The notes under the pieces: generated by a model
What the model was told of the DNA's origin: nothing
The model's input: only the letters and a program-made list of their open reading frames with translations
The model's database searches: none
Translations under genes and position numbers: made by a program
Source of the DNA: an uncultured Clostridia bacterium
GTDB taxonomy: Bacteria > Bacillota > Clostridia > Christensenellales > Borkfalkiaceae
Direction: 5' to 3'
DNA: 64,000 nucleotides
NCBI GenBank assembly: GCA_944336975.1
Contig: CALVLH010000009.1
Span: 1 to 64,000, forward strand
In this document: positions 8,889-16,382 of the stretch, in pieces
Numbering within the stretch: the first letter of the stretch is position 1
Layout of the letters: each line of letters starts with the position of its first letter

Positions 8889-10115
8889 TCATTCGGGCAA
8901 AATCTGCACGATCCCCTGGACGGCGGCATAAGAATCGCGACGGATGCGCTCGCGCGAAAGCAGGTTTCCCTCCTCGTCGTACGTGAGCAGATAACTTTCG
9001 CTCGCCAGCCCCTCCTGCTCCGCGCGGAGCACCTTTTCTTCCGTCCCCTCCACATATTTCGCGGGCGGAGGCGCAACGCGCAGGAGCGTCTTGCTCTCCG
9101 TGGCATACCTAACCCCGCTCGGCGTGCCGAAAAAGGAAAAGCGCACCTCGCCCCCTTCCGCCTTCGCGAGCAGATAGACGGGAAAGGGATACGGGTTGAC
9201 AAATTTGAGATCGCTCGCTTCGGACACCATCGCGTCCAGCGACGGCGCGACGTAGGAGACGCGCAGGGAATGCGCGCGGCTCTCCGTGATCTTCATGCCC
9301 GCAAGGAGCGCGGCGTTGAAGAGCGTGGTGCTCGCCTGACAGACGCCTCCCCCGACCCCCTCGACGAACTGCCCGTCCTGGATGACCGCCGCCTTTTCGA
9401 ACCCGTTCTCCTGCGTCCTCGCCCCCACCGTCTTGTTGAAGGAAAAGACTCCCCCGGGCGGCACGACCGTCCCGCCGATGCGGGAAGCGGCAAGAAAGAT
9501 GTTGTGCGAACGCGGCGCATTGGAAGCGTCGAAACGGGTGGAAAAGGAAGAAAGCGGACGGCTCTGCTCCCGCAGGCGTTCTTCCGTCACCGCGGGCGGG
9601 CGGGGGAAGACGGACAGCGTCACTTCGCTTTCCCCCTCTTCGAGCGCCGCGGAAATGTCGCGAAGCAGCGCGCGATAATCGCAGGAGCGCCCGTCCCGTT
9701 CGCGGATATATTCGAAGCCGTCTGCGTCAAAGCGCATCTGCGCATCCGTTCCCTCTTCGGCGTTCGCCCTGCATATCTTCTCCGCGAACGCCTCCGCTTC
9801 CGCGAACGTACGCCTGACCTGCGCGATGAGGGCTTCCCCCTTTTTTGCCCGCCGCAAAAGGGAGGACACGTCGTCCGTGAAACTGAGCTCGGGATATTCC
9901 GCGACGAAATCTCCCGCGGGCGAATGTACGATAAGCGGCGGGAGCGTCTGCGCGATCTGCCTGCGCACCGCCGCCTCCGCGGCGGCAAAGCTCAAGCCGC
10001 CCACCTCCGCGCCGTTCACCGTGACGCCTTCCGCGACCGTGCGCGCGCACCCGCACGATAAAAAAAGGCTCCCCGCAAGGAGGAGCGTATAAAAGCATTT
10101 TGCCGTTTTTCTCAT
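8889..10115 (-). CDS. VanW-family exported protein, probable lipoprotein
   Basis: 408 residues. The N-terminus (MRKTAKCFYTLLLAGSLFLSCGCA) is a signal peptide with a Cys-containing end that fits lipid attachment loosely. Residues 30-140 resemble the peptidoglycan-binding-4 (YoaR-like) domain, with EGVTVNGAEVGGLSFAAAEAAV. The VanW domain follows: FNKTVGARTQENGFEKA, VEGVGGGVCQASTTLFNAALLAG and RAHSLRVSYV. A C-terminal G5-like part is not clear. Members are cell-wall-associated; VanW is found in some vancomycin-resistance clusters but its activity is unknown, and no resistance genes are nearby. The start codon overlaps the stop of the PHP gene (ATGA), so the two are coupled. Confidence 0.88.
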   Translation of the reverse strand: MRKTAKCFYTLLLAGSLFLSCGCARTVAEGVTVNGAEVGGLSFAAAEAAVRRQIAQTLPPLIVHSPAGDFVAEYPELSFTDDVSSLLRRAKKGEALIAQVRRTFAEAEAFAEKICRANAEEGTDAQMRFDADGFEYIRERDGRSCDYRALLRDISAALEEGESEVTLSVFPRPPAVTEERLREQSRPLSSFSTRFDASNAPRSHNIFLAASRIGGTVVPPGGVFSFNKTVGARTQENGFEKAAVIQDGQFVEGVGGGVCQASTTLFNAALLAGMKITESRAHSLRVSYVAPSLDAMVSEASDLKFVNPYPFPVYLLAKAEGGEVRFSFFGTPSGVRYATESKTLLRVAPPPAKYVEGTEEKVLRAEQEGLASESYLLTYDEEGNLLSRERIRRDSYAAVQGIVQILPE

Positions 10116-10957
10116 GTTCCTTCGCCCCCGCGCGACGAAATCCCCAGCGCGGCGAGCAGATCGCCGTCCGGAAAGAACTCCGGTTTCCCCATCGTCCGCC
10201 TTCCGTCGTCGACGTGCATATCCGAACCGCCCGTCACCAGAAGAGCGTGCGACCGCGCGAACCGCGTGAAGTATTCCGTCTCTTCCGCAGTATGCGTCGT
10301 ATAGACGCATTCTATGCCGTCCAGCCCTTCGGAAACAAGGCGTTCCATGAATTTTTCGCGCTCGTCGAACGGCTTGGCGATGCGCCCGGGATGCGCGAGC
10401 ACGGCGATCCCGCCGCAGGCATGGATGGCGTTGACCGCGTCCGTCGCCGTGGGACGGCACAGGTCCGAATATGCGGGCATGCCCTTGTCGAAATAAGCGA
10501 GATAGGTCTCTCCCACCTTTTTGTTCAGCTTGCGCGCGAACGCCCTGACCACGTGCATGGTATGGATGGGCGCGTCTTTTTTGAAATGTTCCTTTTCCGC
10601 GTCGGACATGGTCACCCGCAACCCCAGAAAACGGTTGCCCTTTTCGATCATGTCCTCCGCGCGGACGAGCGCGCCGCGGACGCGCTCTTCGAGAAAACGG
10701 AAATACGCCTCGTCCCTGCGGCAGGCATAGCCGAGAACGTGCACCTTGCAGTCCTCGTACGAAGAAACTTCCCATCCCTGCACATAGGAAAGTCCCGCTT
10801 TGCGCGCGGCGGACGCCTTCTCTTCCGCGCCCTCCATGCTGTCGTGATCGGTCACGGAATACAGATCGAGTCCCGCCGCCTTCGCCCGGGCGGCAAGTTC
10901 CTGCGGCGTATATTTTCCGTCCGAATAGACGGAATGAAGATGAAGATCGGCTCTCAC
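10112..10957 (-). CDS. PHP-domain phosphoesterase (YciV/TrpH-like)
   Basis: 281 residues. The PHP metal-binding motifs are visible: ADLHLHSVYSDGKYTPQEL at the start, SVTDHDSMEGAEE near 35-45, an Asn/Glu-type third site at QGWEVSSY, VLAHPGR near 200 and GGSDMHVDD near 253. This arrangement matches the YciV/TrpH family, whose E. coli member is a 3',5'-nucleoside bisphosphate phosphatase and 5'-3' exonuclease. The exact substrate is inferred. It overlaps recF by four bases (ATGA) and the VanW gene by three, so the three form one transcript. Confidence 0.88.
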   Translation of the reverse strand: MRADLHLHSVYSDGKYTPQELAARAKAAGLDLYSVTDHDSMEGAEEKASAARKAGLSYVQGWEVSSYEDCKVHVLGYACRRDEAYFRFLEERVRGALVRAEDMIEKGNRFLGLRVTMSDAEKEHFKKDAPIHTMHVVRAFARKLNKKVGETYLAYFDKGMPAYSDLCRPTATDAVNAIHACGGIAVLAHPGRIAKPFDEREKFMERLVSEGLDGIECVYTTHTAEETEYFTRFARSHALLVTGGSDMHVDDGRRTMGKPEFFPDGDLLAALGISSRGGEGT

Positions 10958-12039
10958 GGTACGATCCGCCCTCCCTGGATGCGTATTTTGTTCGTCTCCC
11001 TGCCGTACAGCGCGCGTTCGGCGTGCGTGCAGGTGAGGATGGTCTGCAAGTCCCCGATGCGCCCCACCAGCTTTTTCCTGCGGGGCAGGTCGAGTTCGCT
11101 CATCACGTCGTCGAGGATGAGCACGGGCGCTTCGCCCGTCAGCTGTTCGAAGATCTTCACCTCCGCGAGCTTCATGGAAAGCGCGGCGGTGCGCGTCTGT
11201 CCCTGCGAAGCAAATCCCTTCGCGTCCTTTCCGTCGATCAGGATCTTTACGTCGTCGCGGTGCGGGCCCACCGAAGTATATCCGAGACGGATGTCCCGCT
11301 CATAAGCCCCTTCCAGGGCGCGCAGGAGCGTTTGCGCGACCGTCTCCTCGTCCGCGCCGTAATCCCCTTCCATGCCGATCTCCAACGTCTCCGCGCCGTC
11401 CGTAAGATAAGCGTGCGCGTCCTTCGCGAGGGGCGAAAGCAACGCGACGAACTCCCTCCTCTGCCGCACGATCGCGGCGGCATAGCGGACGAGCTGTTCG
11501 TCCCAGACGGGCAACGTTTCCAGAATGAGCGAGGTATCGCGGTTTTTGAGCAGATTGTTGCGCTGATCGAGGATCTTGTTGTAGCGCAGCAGCGCGGTGC
11601 AGTAAGGGCGCGACGTCTGAGAAATGGAGAGGTTGAGAAAGCGCCTGCGCTCGTCGGGGCCGTCCTGGATGAGGCGCAGTTCGCCCGGGGAGAAGAACAC
11701 GCTGTACATATTGCCGAGAAGATCGACGCTGCGGCGGATCTTGCTGCCGTTGACGCGCAGTTCGCGGCGGTTCTCGTAGATCTCCGCTTCGAGCGAAACG
11801 CCGCCGTACCGCCCTTCCGCCTCCGCGCGGATGTATGCGCATTCCTGTCCGTGGCGGATGAGCTGGCGATCGTGGCGGATGCGCAGAGACGAACCCGTGC
11901 AAAGGTAAAAGACCGCTTCCGCGCAGTTTGTCTTCCCCTGCGCGTTGCGCCCGAACAGGACGTTCACCCCGTCCCGGAAGCAGAAGGTCTCGTCCTCGTA
12001 GTTTCTGAAATTGTGCAGCGTTAATTTTTTTATGACCAT
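10954..12039 (-). CDS. recF: DNA replication and repair protein RecF
   Basis: 361 residues. SMC-like ATPase that, with RecO and RecR, loads RecA onto gapped DNA. The start at MVIKKLTLHNFRNYED is chosen because the family begins exactly this way; the in-frame upstream stretch is Phe-rich and has no homology. Walker A is FGRNAQGKT at about 29-37. The ABC signature is FASQGQTRTAALS and Walker B is PVLILDDVMSELD. recF usually lies in dnaA-dnaN-recF, all in the same direction. Here it is divergent from dnaA and dnaN is missing. Its short gap to dnaA (107 bases) means both promoters share one region. Confidence 0.96.
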   Translation of the reverse strand: MVIKKLTLHNFRNYEDETFCFRDGVNVLFGRNAQGKTNCAEAVFYLCTGSSLRIRHDRQLIRHGQECAYIRAEAEGRYGGVSLEAEIYENRRELRVNGSKIRRSVDLLGNMYSVFFSPGELRLIQDGPDERRRFLNLSISQTSRPYCTALLRYNKILDQRNNLLKNRDTSLILETLPVWDEQLVRYAAAIVRQRREFVALLSPLAKDAHAYLTDGAETLEIGMEGDYGADEETVAQTLLRALEGAYERDIRLGYTSVGPHRDDVKILIDGKDAKGFASQGQTRTAALSMKLAEVKIFEQLTGEAPVLILDDVMSELDLPRRKKLVGRIGDLQTILTCTHAERALYGRETNKIRIQGGRIVP

Positions 12040-12086
12040 TTCCGCAAAGTTCCGCAAAAACACTTTCTTTTTCGGCGATTTTGTAC

Positions 12087-12109
12087 TATAATCAAACTGT
12101 ATTATACCA
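12087..12109. promoter_or_regulatory. Divergent dnaA/recF promoter region
   Basis: Minus strand: an extended -10 (TGGTATAAT, 12101-12109) pointing to recF, with a poor -35. Plus strand: TATAAT at 12087-12092 pointing to dnaA, also with a poor -35. The two -10 elements lie eight bases apart, so the polymerases probably compete. No TTATCCACA-type DnaA box was seen in the 107-base gap. Confidence 0.5.
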
Positions 12110-12146
12110 AAAAACGCAAAAAAACAAAAGCATTTCAGAGGGAAAA

Positions 12147-13496
12147 ATGGCGGAAAAAGCACAGTTTGAATTTTTATGGGATAAGATCCGCGACCGCGCG
12201 GAACAGCTTATCAAGCCCATCGCCTTCGAGACGTTCATCAAATCGCTCGTCCCCGTGGACGTCGTGAACAAAAAGATCGTCTTGCAGGCGAACACCGAGC
12301 TTGCGGCAAAACAGATCTATAAATCGCACGCCGACAAACTGCGCGAAGCGATCGTATCCTCCGAGGTCGGGCTCAGCGATTTCGTCATCATCGTCGAAGG
12401 CAGCGAGGAATATACCCTGCGCGAGGAATCGGACGCGCTTGAAGAAGCGGATCCCGTCGTCCTCGACAAGCGCTATACTTTCGATTCCTTCGTCGTAGGA
12501 TCTTCCAACAAATTCGTCTACGCGGCGGCAAAGTCTGTCGCGGAAGCGCCGGGCGAAAACTTCAATCCCCTCTATATCTACGGCGGGACGGGGCTCGGCA
12601 AGACGCACCTCATGCAGGCGATCGCCAACGAGATCATCGCACGCCGCCCGACGATGAAGGTGCTATATACGACGAGCGAGAAGTTCCTCAACGAATATGT
12701 GGACAGCCTGTACACCAAAAAAAGCGGCGCGCGCGACAACGAGGCGCGGTTCCGTAACCGTTACCGCAACGTGGACGTGCTCCTCATCGACGACATCCAG
12801 TTCTGGGCGGGAAAATACGGCGTGCAGGAAGCCTTCTTCCACACCTTCAACGAACTCTCTTCTCAACATAAGCAGATCGTCATCTCATCCGACTGCCCCG
12901 CCAAGGAACTCTCCACGCTGGAAGAAAGACTGCGCACCCGCTTCGAAGGCGGGCTGATCGCGGACATCCAGCCGCCCGACCCCGAGACGAAGATCGCCAT
13001 CCTGAAACGTAAGGCGTTGGAAAAGAAATACGTCGTGCCCGACGAAGTGCTCGCCTTTCTCGTCAAGGATTCGGACAACAACGTGCGCACCCTCGAAGGC
13101 AGGCTGAACACGGTCATCTTCGCGAGCAAACTGCACGAAGAGCCCATTTCGCTCAGCCTCGCGGCGACGGCTTTGCAGGAATCCATCAATACGGGAGATC
13201 AGGAGACGGTCACGCCCGAAGCGATCGTGCGGAGCACCTGCTCCTATTATTCCGTTTCCAAAGAAGACCTGCTCGGCAAGAACAAGCGGCAGGAGCTCGT
13301 CCGCGCGAGACAGGTGTGCACCTACCTCATGTGCGAGATGCTCACCCTCCCCCTCGTGACGATCGGGAAGGAGATGGGCGGAAGAGATCACACGACCGTC
13401 ATCTATTCCCGCGACAAGATCGCCGAGCTCATGCGCGTGAACGACCGCGTAGCGAAAGACGTGAACGACATCAAGAGCATCGTGCTCAAACAGTGA
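12147..13496 (+). CDS. dnaA: Chromosomal replication initiator protein DnaA
   Basis: 449 residues. Domain I (1-85) is followed by a very short linker (about 90-108). The AAA+ domain has Walker A GGTGLGKTHLM at 146-156, Walker B VLLIDDIQF and the sensor segment TRFEGGLIADIQPPDPETK. Domain IV ends with the DNA-box-binding signature GKEMGGRDHTTVIYS. The ATG at 12147 is preceded by AGAGGGA. The frame is open further upstream, but that part lies inside the promoter region. In this window dnaA is followed by mnmG rather than dnaN, and a terminator separates them. Confidence 0.97.
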   Translation: MAEKAQFEFLWDKIRDRAEQLIKPIAFETFIKSLVPVDVVNKKIVLQANTELAAKQIYKSHADKLREAIVSSEVGLSDFVIIVEGSEEYTLREESDALEEADPVVLDKRYTFDSFVVGSSNKFVYAAAKSVAEAPGENFNPLYIYGGTGLGKTHLMQAIANEIIARRPTMKVLYTTSEKFLNEYVDSLYTKKSGARDNEARFRNRYRNVDVLLIDDIQFWAGKYGVQEAFFHTFNELSSQHKQIVISSDCPAKELSTLEERLRTRFEGGLIADIQPPDPETKIAILKRKALEKKYVVPDEVLAFLVKDSDNNVRTLEGRLNTVIFASKLHEEPISLSLAATALQESINTGDQETVTPEAIVRSTCSYYSVSKEDLLGKNKRQELVRARQVCTYLMCEMLTLPLVTIGKEMGGRDHTTVIYSRDKIAELMRVNDRVAKDVNDIKSIVLKQ

Positions 13497-13538
13497 CGTC
13501 TCGGCCGTGCGCCGCGCATTTCATACCATGCGAAAGAA

Positions 13539-13562
13539 GAACCCCCGAAGCGGGGTTTTTTC
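13539..13562 (+). terminator. Terminator of dnaA
   Basis: AACCCC-CGAAGC-GGGGTT followed by TTTTTT. It begins 43 bases after the dnaA stop and overlaps the leader of mnmG. Confidence 0.75.
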
Positions 13563-13578
13563 GCGAAAAGGAAGCCAT

Positions 13579-15447
13579 ATGATACGTTTTTCGGAAGGAC
13601 AATACGACGCCGTCGTCATCGGCGCGGGACACGCGGGCTGCGAAGCCGCGCTCGTCCTCGCGCGGACGGGCTTAAAGACGGTGATGCTCACCCTCAACCT
13701 TGATTCCGTCGCGTTCATGCCCTGCAACCCCTCCGTCGGCGGCACGGCGAAGGGACACCTCGTGCGGGAGATCGACGCGCTGGGCGGCGAAATGGGGCTC
13801 AACGCGGACGCGACCGCATTGCAGATGCGCATGCTCAACGTCGGCAAGGGCGCGGCGGTGCAGTCGCTCCGCTCGCAATCGGACAAGAACGCCTACCATG
13901 TCCGCATGAAACAGGTGCTGGAAAGCACGGACAACCTGCGCATCGTGCAGGGCGAAGCCGCCGAGATCCTCACAGAAGGCGGGAAATGCACGGGCGTCGT
14001 CACCTCTTACGGCGGCGTGTTCGCCTGCCGCGCGGTCGTCGTCGCGACGGGCGTCTATCTCAACGCGCAGACGATCACGGGGGAAGTCGTCAAAGACAGC
14101 GGCCCCAATGGATTCGCGCCCGCCACCCTGCTGACGGACAGCCTCATCAGGCTCGGATATTCCGTCCGCCGCTTCAAGACGGGTACCCCCGCGCGCCTGG
14201 ACGGCAGGACGGTGGACGTCTCACGCCTTCCCGTGCAGGAAGGCGATCCCGACATCTACCCCTTCTCCTTCATGTCGGGCGGCGTTCCCAAAGATCAGAC
14301 GCCCTGCTACCTCACCTATACCAACGCGAAGACGCACGAGGTCATTTTGAACAATCTCGACCGTGCGCCCCTCTACAACGGCACCATTTCCTCGACGGGG
14401 CCGAGATACTGTCCCTCCATCGAGACCAAAGTCGTCCGCTTCCGCGACAAGGAGCGGCATCAGATCTTCCTCGAACCCGAAGGGAAAGACACGTCCGAGG
14501 TATATGTGCAGGGACTTTCCACCTCCCTCCCCCACGACATCCAGAAGGAGATGTACCGCACCGTCGAGGGATTGGAACACTGCGAGATCGTCCGCTACGC
14601 CTATGCGATCGAATACGACTGCATCGACACGCTGGACGTCCTTCCCACCCTCGAATTCAAAAAGATACGCGGCATCTACACCGCGGGACAGATCAACGGC
14701 ACGAGCGGCTATGAAGAGGCTGCGGCGCAGGGGCTCATGGCGGGGCTCAACGCCTCGCTCAGACTGCGCGGAAAGCCGCCCCTCGTGCTTCGGCGCGACC
14801 AGGCTTATATCGGCGTGCTCATCGACGATCTCGTCACAAAAGGCACGGACGAGCCTTACCGCATGATGACCTCCCGCGCGGAATTCCGCATCTCTCTCCG
14901 TCAGGACAACGCGGACGTGCGGCTCACGCAGCTCGGCTACGATTGCGGGCTGGTGACGGAAGAGCGCTATGCGCGCTATCTCGAACGCAAGGCGCAGCGC
15001 GAACGCTCGCTTGCAGAGCTGGACGGGCGCGCCGATCAGAAAAAGGCGAACGCGCTCGTGCAGGAATACGGCTACGCGCCCCTTTCGGGCGGCGTGACGT
15101 ACGCCGATCTCATCCGCCGCGGCATTCCCCTTTCCGTCCTGCGCGAACGGTTCGGCATCCTCTCCGATCTCCCCCGCGACGTCGCCGACAGCGCGGAGAC
15201 GGAGATCGTCTATGCGGGATACCTCAAACGCAACGCCGAGCAGATCGAAAAGGCGAAAAAGATGGAGAGCAGAGAACTTCCCGCCGACCTCGATTATGAA
15301 AAGATCGAAGGTCTGCGCCTGGAAGCGCGCGAAAAACTCAACCGCGTGCGTCCGCTCAATCTGGGGCAGGCGGAACGCATTTCGGGCGTCAATCCCGCCG
15401 ACGTCGCCGTGCTCATGATCTATCTGAGCCTGCACGAAGGCAAGTAG
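13579..15447 (+). CDS. mnmG: tRNA uridine-5-carboxymethylaminomethyl modification enzyme MnmG (GidA)
   Basis: 622 residues. With MnmE it makes the (carboxymethyl)aminomethyl group on wobble U34 of tRNAs. The FAD motif GAGHAGCEAAL is at about 15-25. Family stretches follow: NPSVGGTAKGHLVREIDALGG, FKTGTPARLDG, GQINGTSGYEEAAAQGL and MMTSRAEFRISLRQDNAD. The C-terminal domain (YEKIEGLRLEAREKL) is the MnmE/tRNA-binding region. The start at MIRFSEGQYDAVVIG is preceded by AAAAGGA. mnmE is not in the window. mnmG near dnaA is common in many bacteria because both lie near the origin. Confidence 0.97.
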   Translation: MIRFSEGQYDAVVIGAGHAGCEAALVLARTGLKTVMLTLNLDSVAFMPCNPSVGGTAKGHLVREIDALGGEMGLNADATALQMRMLNVGKGAAVQSLRSQSDKNAYHVRMKQVLESTDNLRIVQGEAAEILTEGGKCTGVVTSYGGVFACRAVVVATGVYLNAQTITGEVVKDSGPNGFAPATLLTDSLIRLGYSVRRFKTGTPARLDGRTVDVSRLPVQEGDPDIYPFSFMSGGVPKDQTPCYLTYTNAKTHEVILNNLDRAPLYNGTISSTGPRYCPSIETKVVRFRDKERHQIFLEPEGKDTSEVYVQGLSTSLPHDIQKEMYRTVEGLEHCEIVRYAYAIEYDCIDTLDVLPTLEFKKIRGIYTAGQINGTSGYEEAAAQGLMAGLNASLRLRGKPPLVLRRDQAYIGVLIDDLVTKGTDEPYRMMTSRAEFRISLRQDNADVRLTQLGYDCGLVTEERYARYLERKAQRERSLAELDGRADQKKANALVQEYGYAPLSGGVTYADLIRRGIPLSVLRERFGILSDLPRDVADSAETEIVYAGYLKRNAEQIEKAKKMESRELPADLDYEKIEGLRLEAREKLNRVRPLNLGQAERISGVNPADVAVLMIYLSLHEGK

Positions 15448-15464
15448 CCCTCCCGAGAGAACGC

Positions 15465-15511
15465 AAACGGGCGCGGCTTGCGCAATTTCCGCAAGCCGCG
15501 CCCGTTTTTTC
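15465..15511 (+). terminator. Strong terminator of mnmG
   Basis: A perfect 17-bp stem (15466-15482 with 15490-15506), a 7-base loop, then TTTTTTCTC. Confidence 0.93.
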
Positions 15512-15551
15512 TCTATCTGATGACTTTACGCGCCCCCCGCGACGAAGTTGA

Positions 15552-16133
15552 TCAAAGCCCTTCCAGCTCGTCGAGCGTGAGGGAAAAGGCGGGAATGAAA
15601 TGCTCGAAGAAATAATCGAGGGCGCGCATCTTCTTTTCTTTCAGCGCCGCGCCGATCGTCTTTTCCGCCTGCGAGAACTCCTTGTTGCCCGAACGAAGTT
15701 CTTCCAGACACTTGATATAGGCGGAGAGCTTGTCCGCCGCCTTGACGAACGCATATTCCTCGCTCTCTTTATCCGCCTGCAAATACGGCTCGATCCCTCC
15801 GCGCATCTCGGCGGGAAGGGTATTCGCGATCTTTTCCACCGCGCGGCGCTCGAGTTTTTCATATTCGCCGTGGATCTGATTGTTGAAATATTTGACGGGC
15901 GTGGGCATATCCCCCGTCATGACCTCGCTCACTTCGTGATAGAGCGCGTACAGCACCGCCTTTTCCGCGTTCACGCTGCCGCCGAACACGTCGTTCTCGA
16001 TGACGACGAGCGCGTGCGTGAGCATGGCGACCGACTGCGAATGCTCCATGATGTTCTCTTCGCGCACCGAGCGCATGAGCTGCCAGCGCTTGATGAATTT
16101 CATTCTGTCCATATAGGCGTAAAATTGTTCCAT
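15552..16133 (-). CDS. HD-domain 5'-nucleotidase, YfbR-like
   Basis: 193 residues. The family pattern is SVREENIMEHSQSVAMLTHAL (His31), then ALYHEVSEVMTGDMPTPVKYF. E. coli YfbR has HD at the metal site; here the pair reads His66-Glu67, a conservative change that may alter metal choice. E. coli YfbR removes phosphate from deoxynucleoside 5'-monophosphates, so a role in nucleotide-pool control is inferred. GAGGTG lies upstream of the ATG at 16133. The gene is transcribed towards mnmG from a promoter that abuts that of the thiamine transporter. Confidence 0.85.
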   Translation of the reverse strand: MEQFYAYMDRMKFIKRWQLMRSVREENIMEHSQSVAMLTHALVVIENDVFGGSVNAEKAVLYALYHEVSEVMTGDMPTPVKYFNNQIHGEYEKLERRAVEKIANTLPAEMRGGIEPYLQADKESEEYAFVKAADKLSAYIKCLEELRSGNKEFSQAEKTIGAALKEKKMRALDYFFEHFIPAFSLTLDELEGL

Positions 16134-16152
16134 AACTTTCACCTCGGAAAAA

Positions 16153-16181
16153 ATTATACTACATTTTCCGCAAAAATTCAA
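16153..16181 (-). promoter_or_regulatory. Promoter of the HD nucleotidase gene
   Basis: Minus strand TTGAAT-17 bases-TATAAT. Its -35 hexamer (16176-16181) touches the -35 hexamer of the divergent thiT promoter (16182-16187). Confidence 0.8.
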
Positions 16182-16210
16182 TTGACTTTCGGGGGGAAAT
16201 AGCATATAAT
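16182..16210 (+). promoter_or_regulatory. Promoter of the TPP riboswitch-thiT transcript
   Basis: TTGACT-17 bases-TATAAT; transcription should start near 16217, just before the riboswitch. Confidence 0.88.
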
Positions 16211-16225
16211 ATGCTCAACAAATCA

Positions 16226-16320
16226 ATAATCCGTCGTGGGTGCCGTAAAAGGCTGAGATGATACCATTCGAATCGGACAAGGTAATACTTGAACGAAAGT
16301 ACAGGATACATAAGGAATTT
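16226..16320 (+). ncRNA. TPP (THI-box) riboswitch
   Basis: The conserved core GGGTGCC, a short hairpin, GGCTGAGATGATACC is clear. It is followed by GGACAAGGTAATACTTG, which corresponds to the TGATCTGGATAATGCCAG segment of the consensus: the four-base stem has changed (CAAG/CTTG for CTGG/CCAG) but the loop TAAT is kept. The usual CGTAGGGA end is replaced by AACGAAAGTACAGGA, so the 3' part looks longer and divergent. It lies directly in front of a ThiT-type transporter and is followed by a terminator, so thiamine pyrophosphate binding should stop transcription. Confidence 0.88.
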
Positions 16321-16323
16321 CCG

Positions 16324-16348
16324 CCCGCGCCGTTGCGCGGGCGTTTTT
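16324..16348 (+). terminator. Riboswitch expression-platform terminator
   Basis: CCCGCGC-CGTT-GCGCGGG then CGTTTTTTT, between the TPP aptamer and the thiT start codon. Confidence 0.88.
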
Positions 16349-16382
16349 TTACGAGATCCGACGGACAAAACAAGGAGGTTGT

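Noticed and set aside
8889..10115. Part of a vancomycin-resistance cluster
   Set aside because: VanW-type proteins are common in Clostridia outside resistance clusters, and no vanHAX or vanRS gene is nearby.
10116..10775. N-terminal extension of the VanW-family protein in the same frame
   Set aside because: It lies over the certain PHP gene, is Arg-rich, and the signal peptide begins at 10115.
12040..12146. Origin of replication next to dnaA
   Set aside because: No DnaA-box-like sites, no AT-rich repeat array and no dnaN; gene direction around it gives no clear origin pattern.
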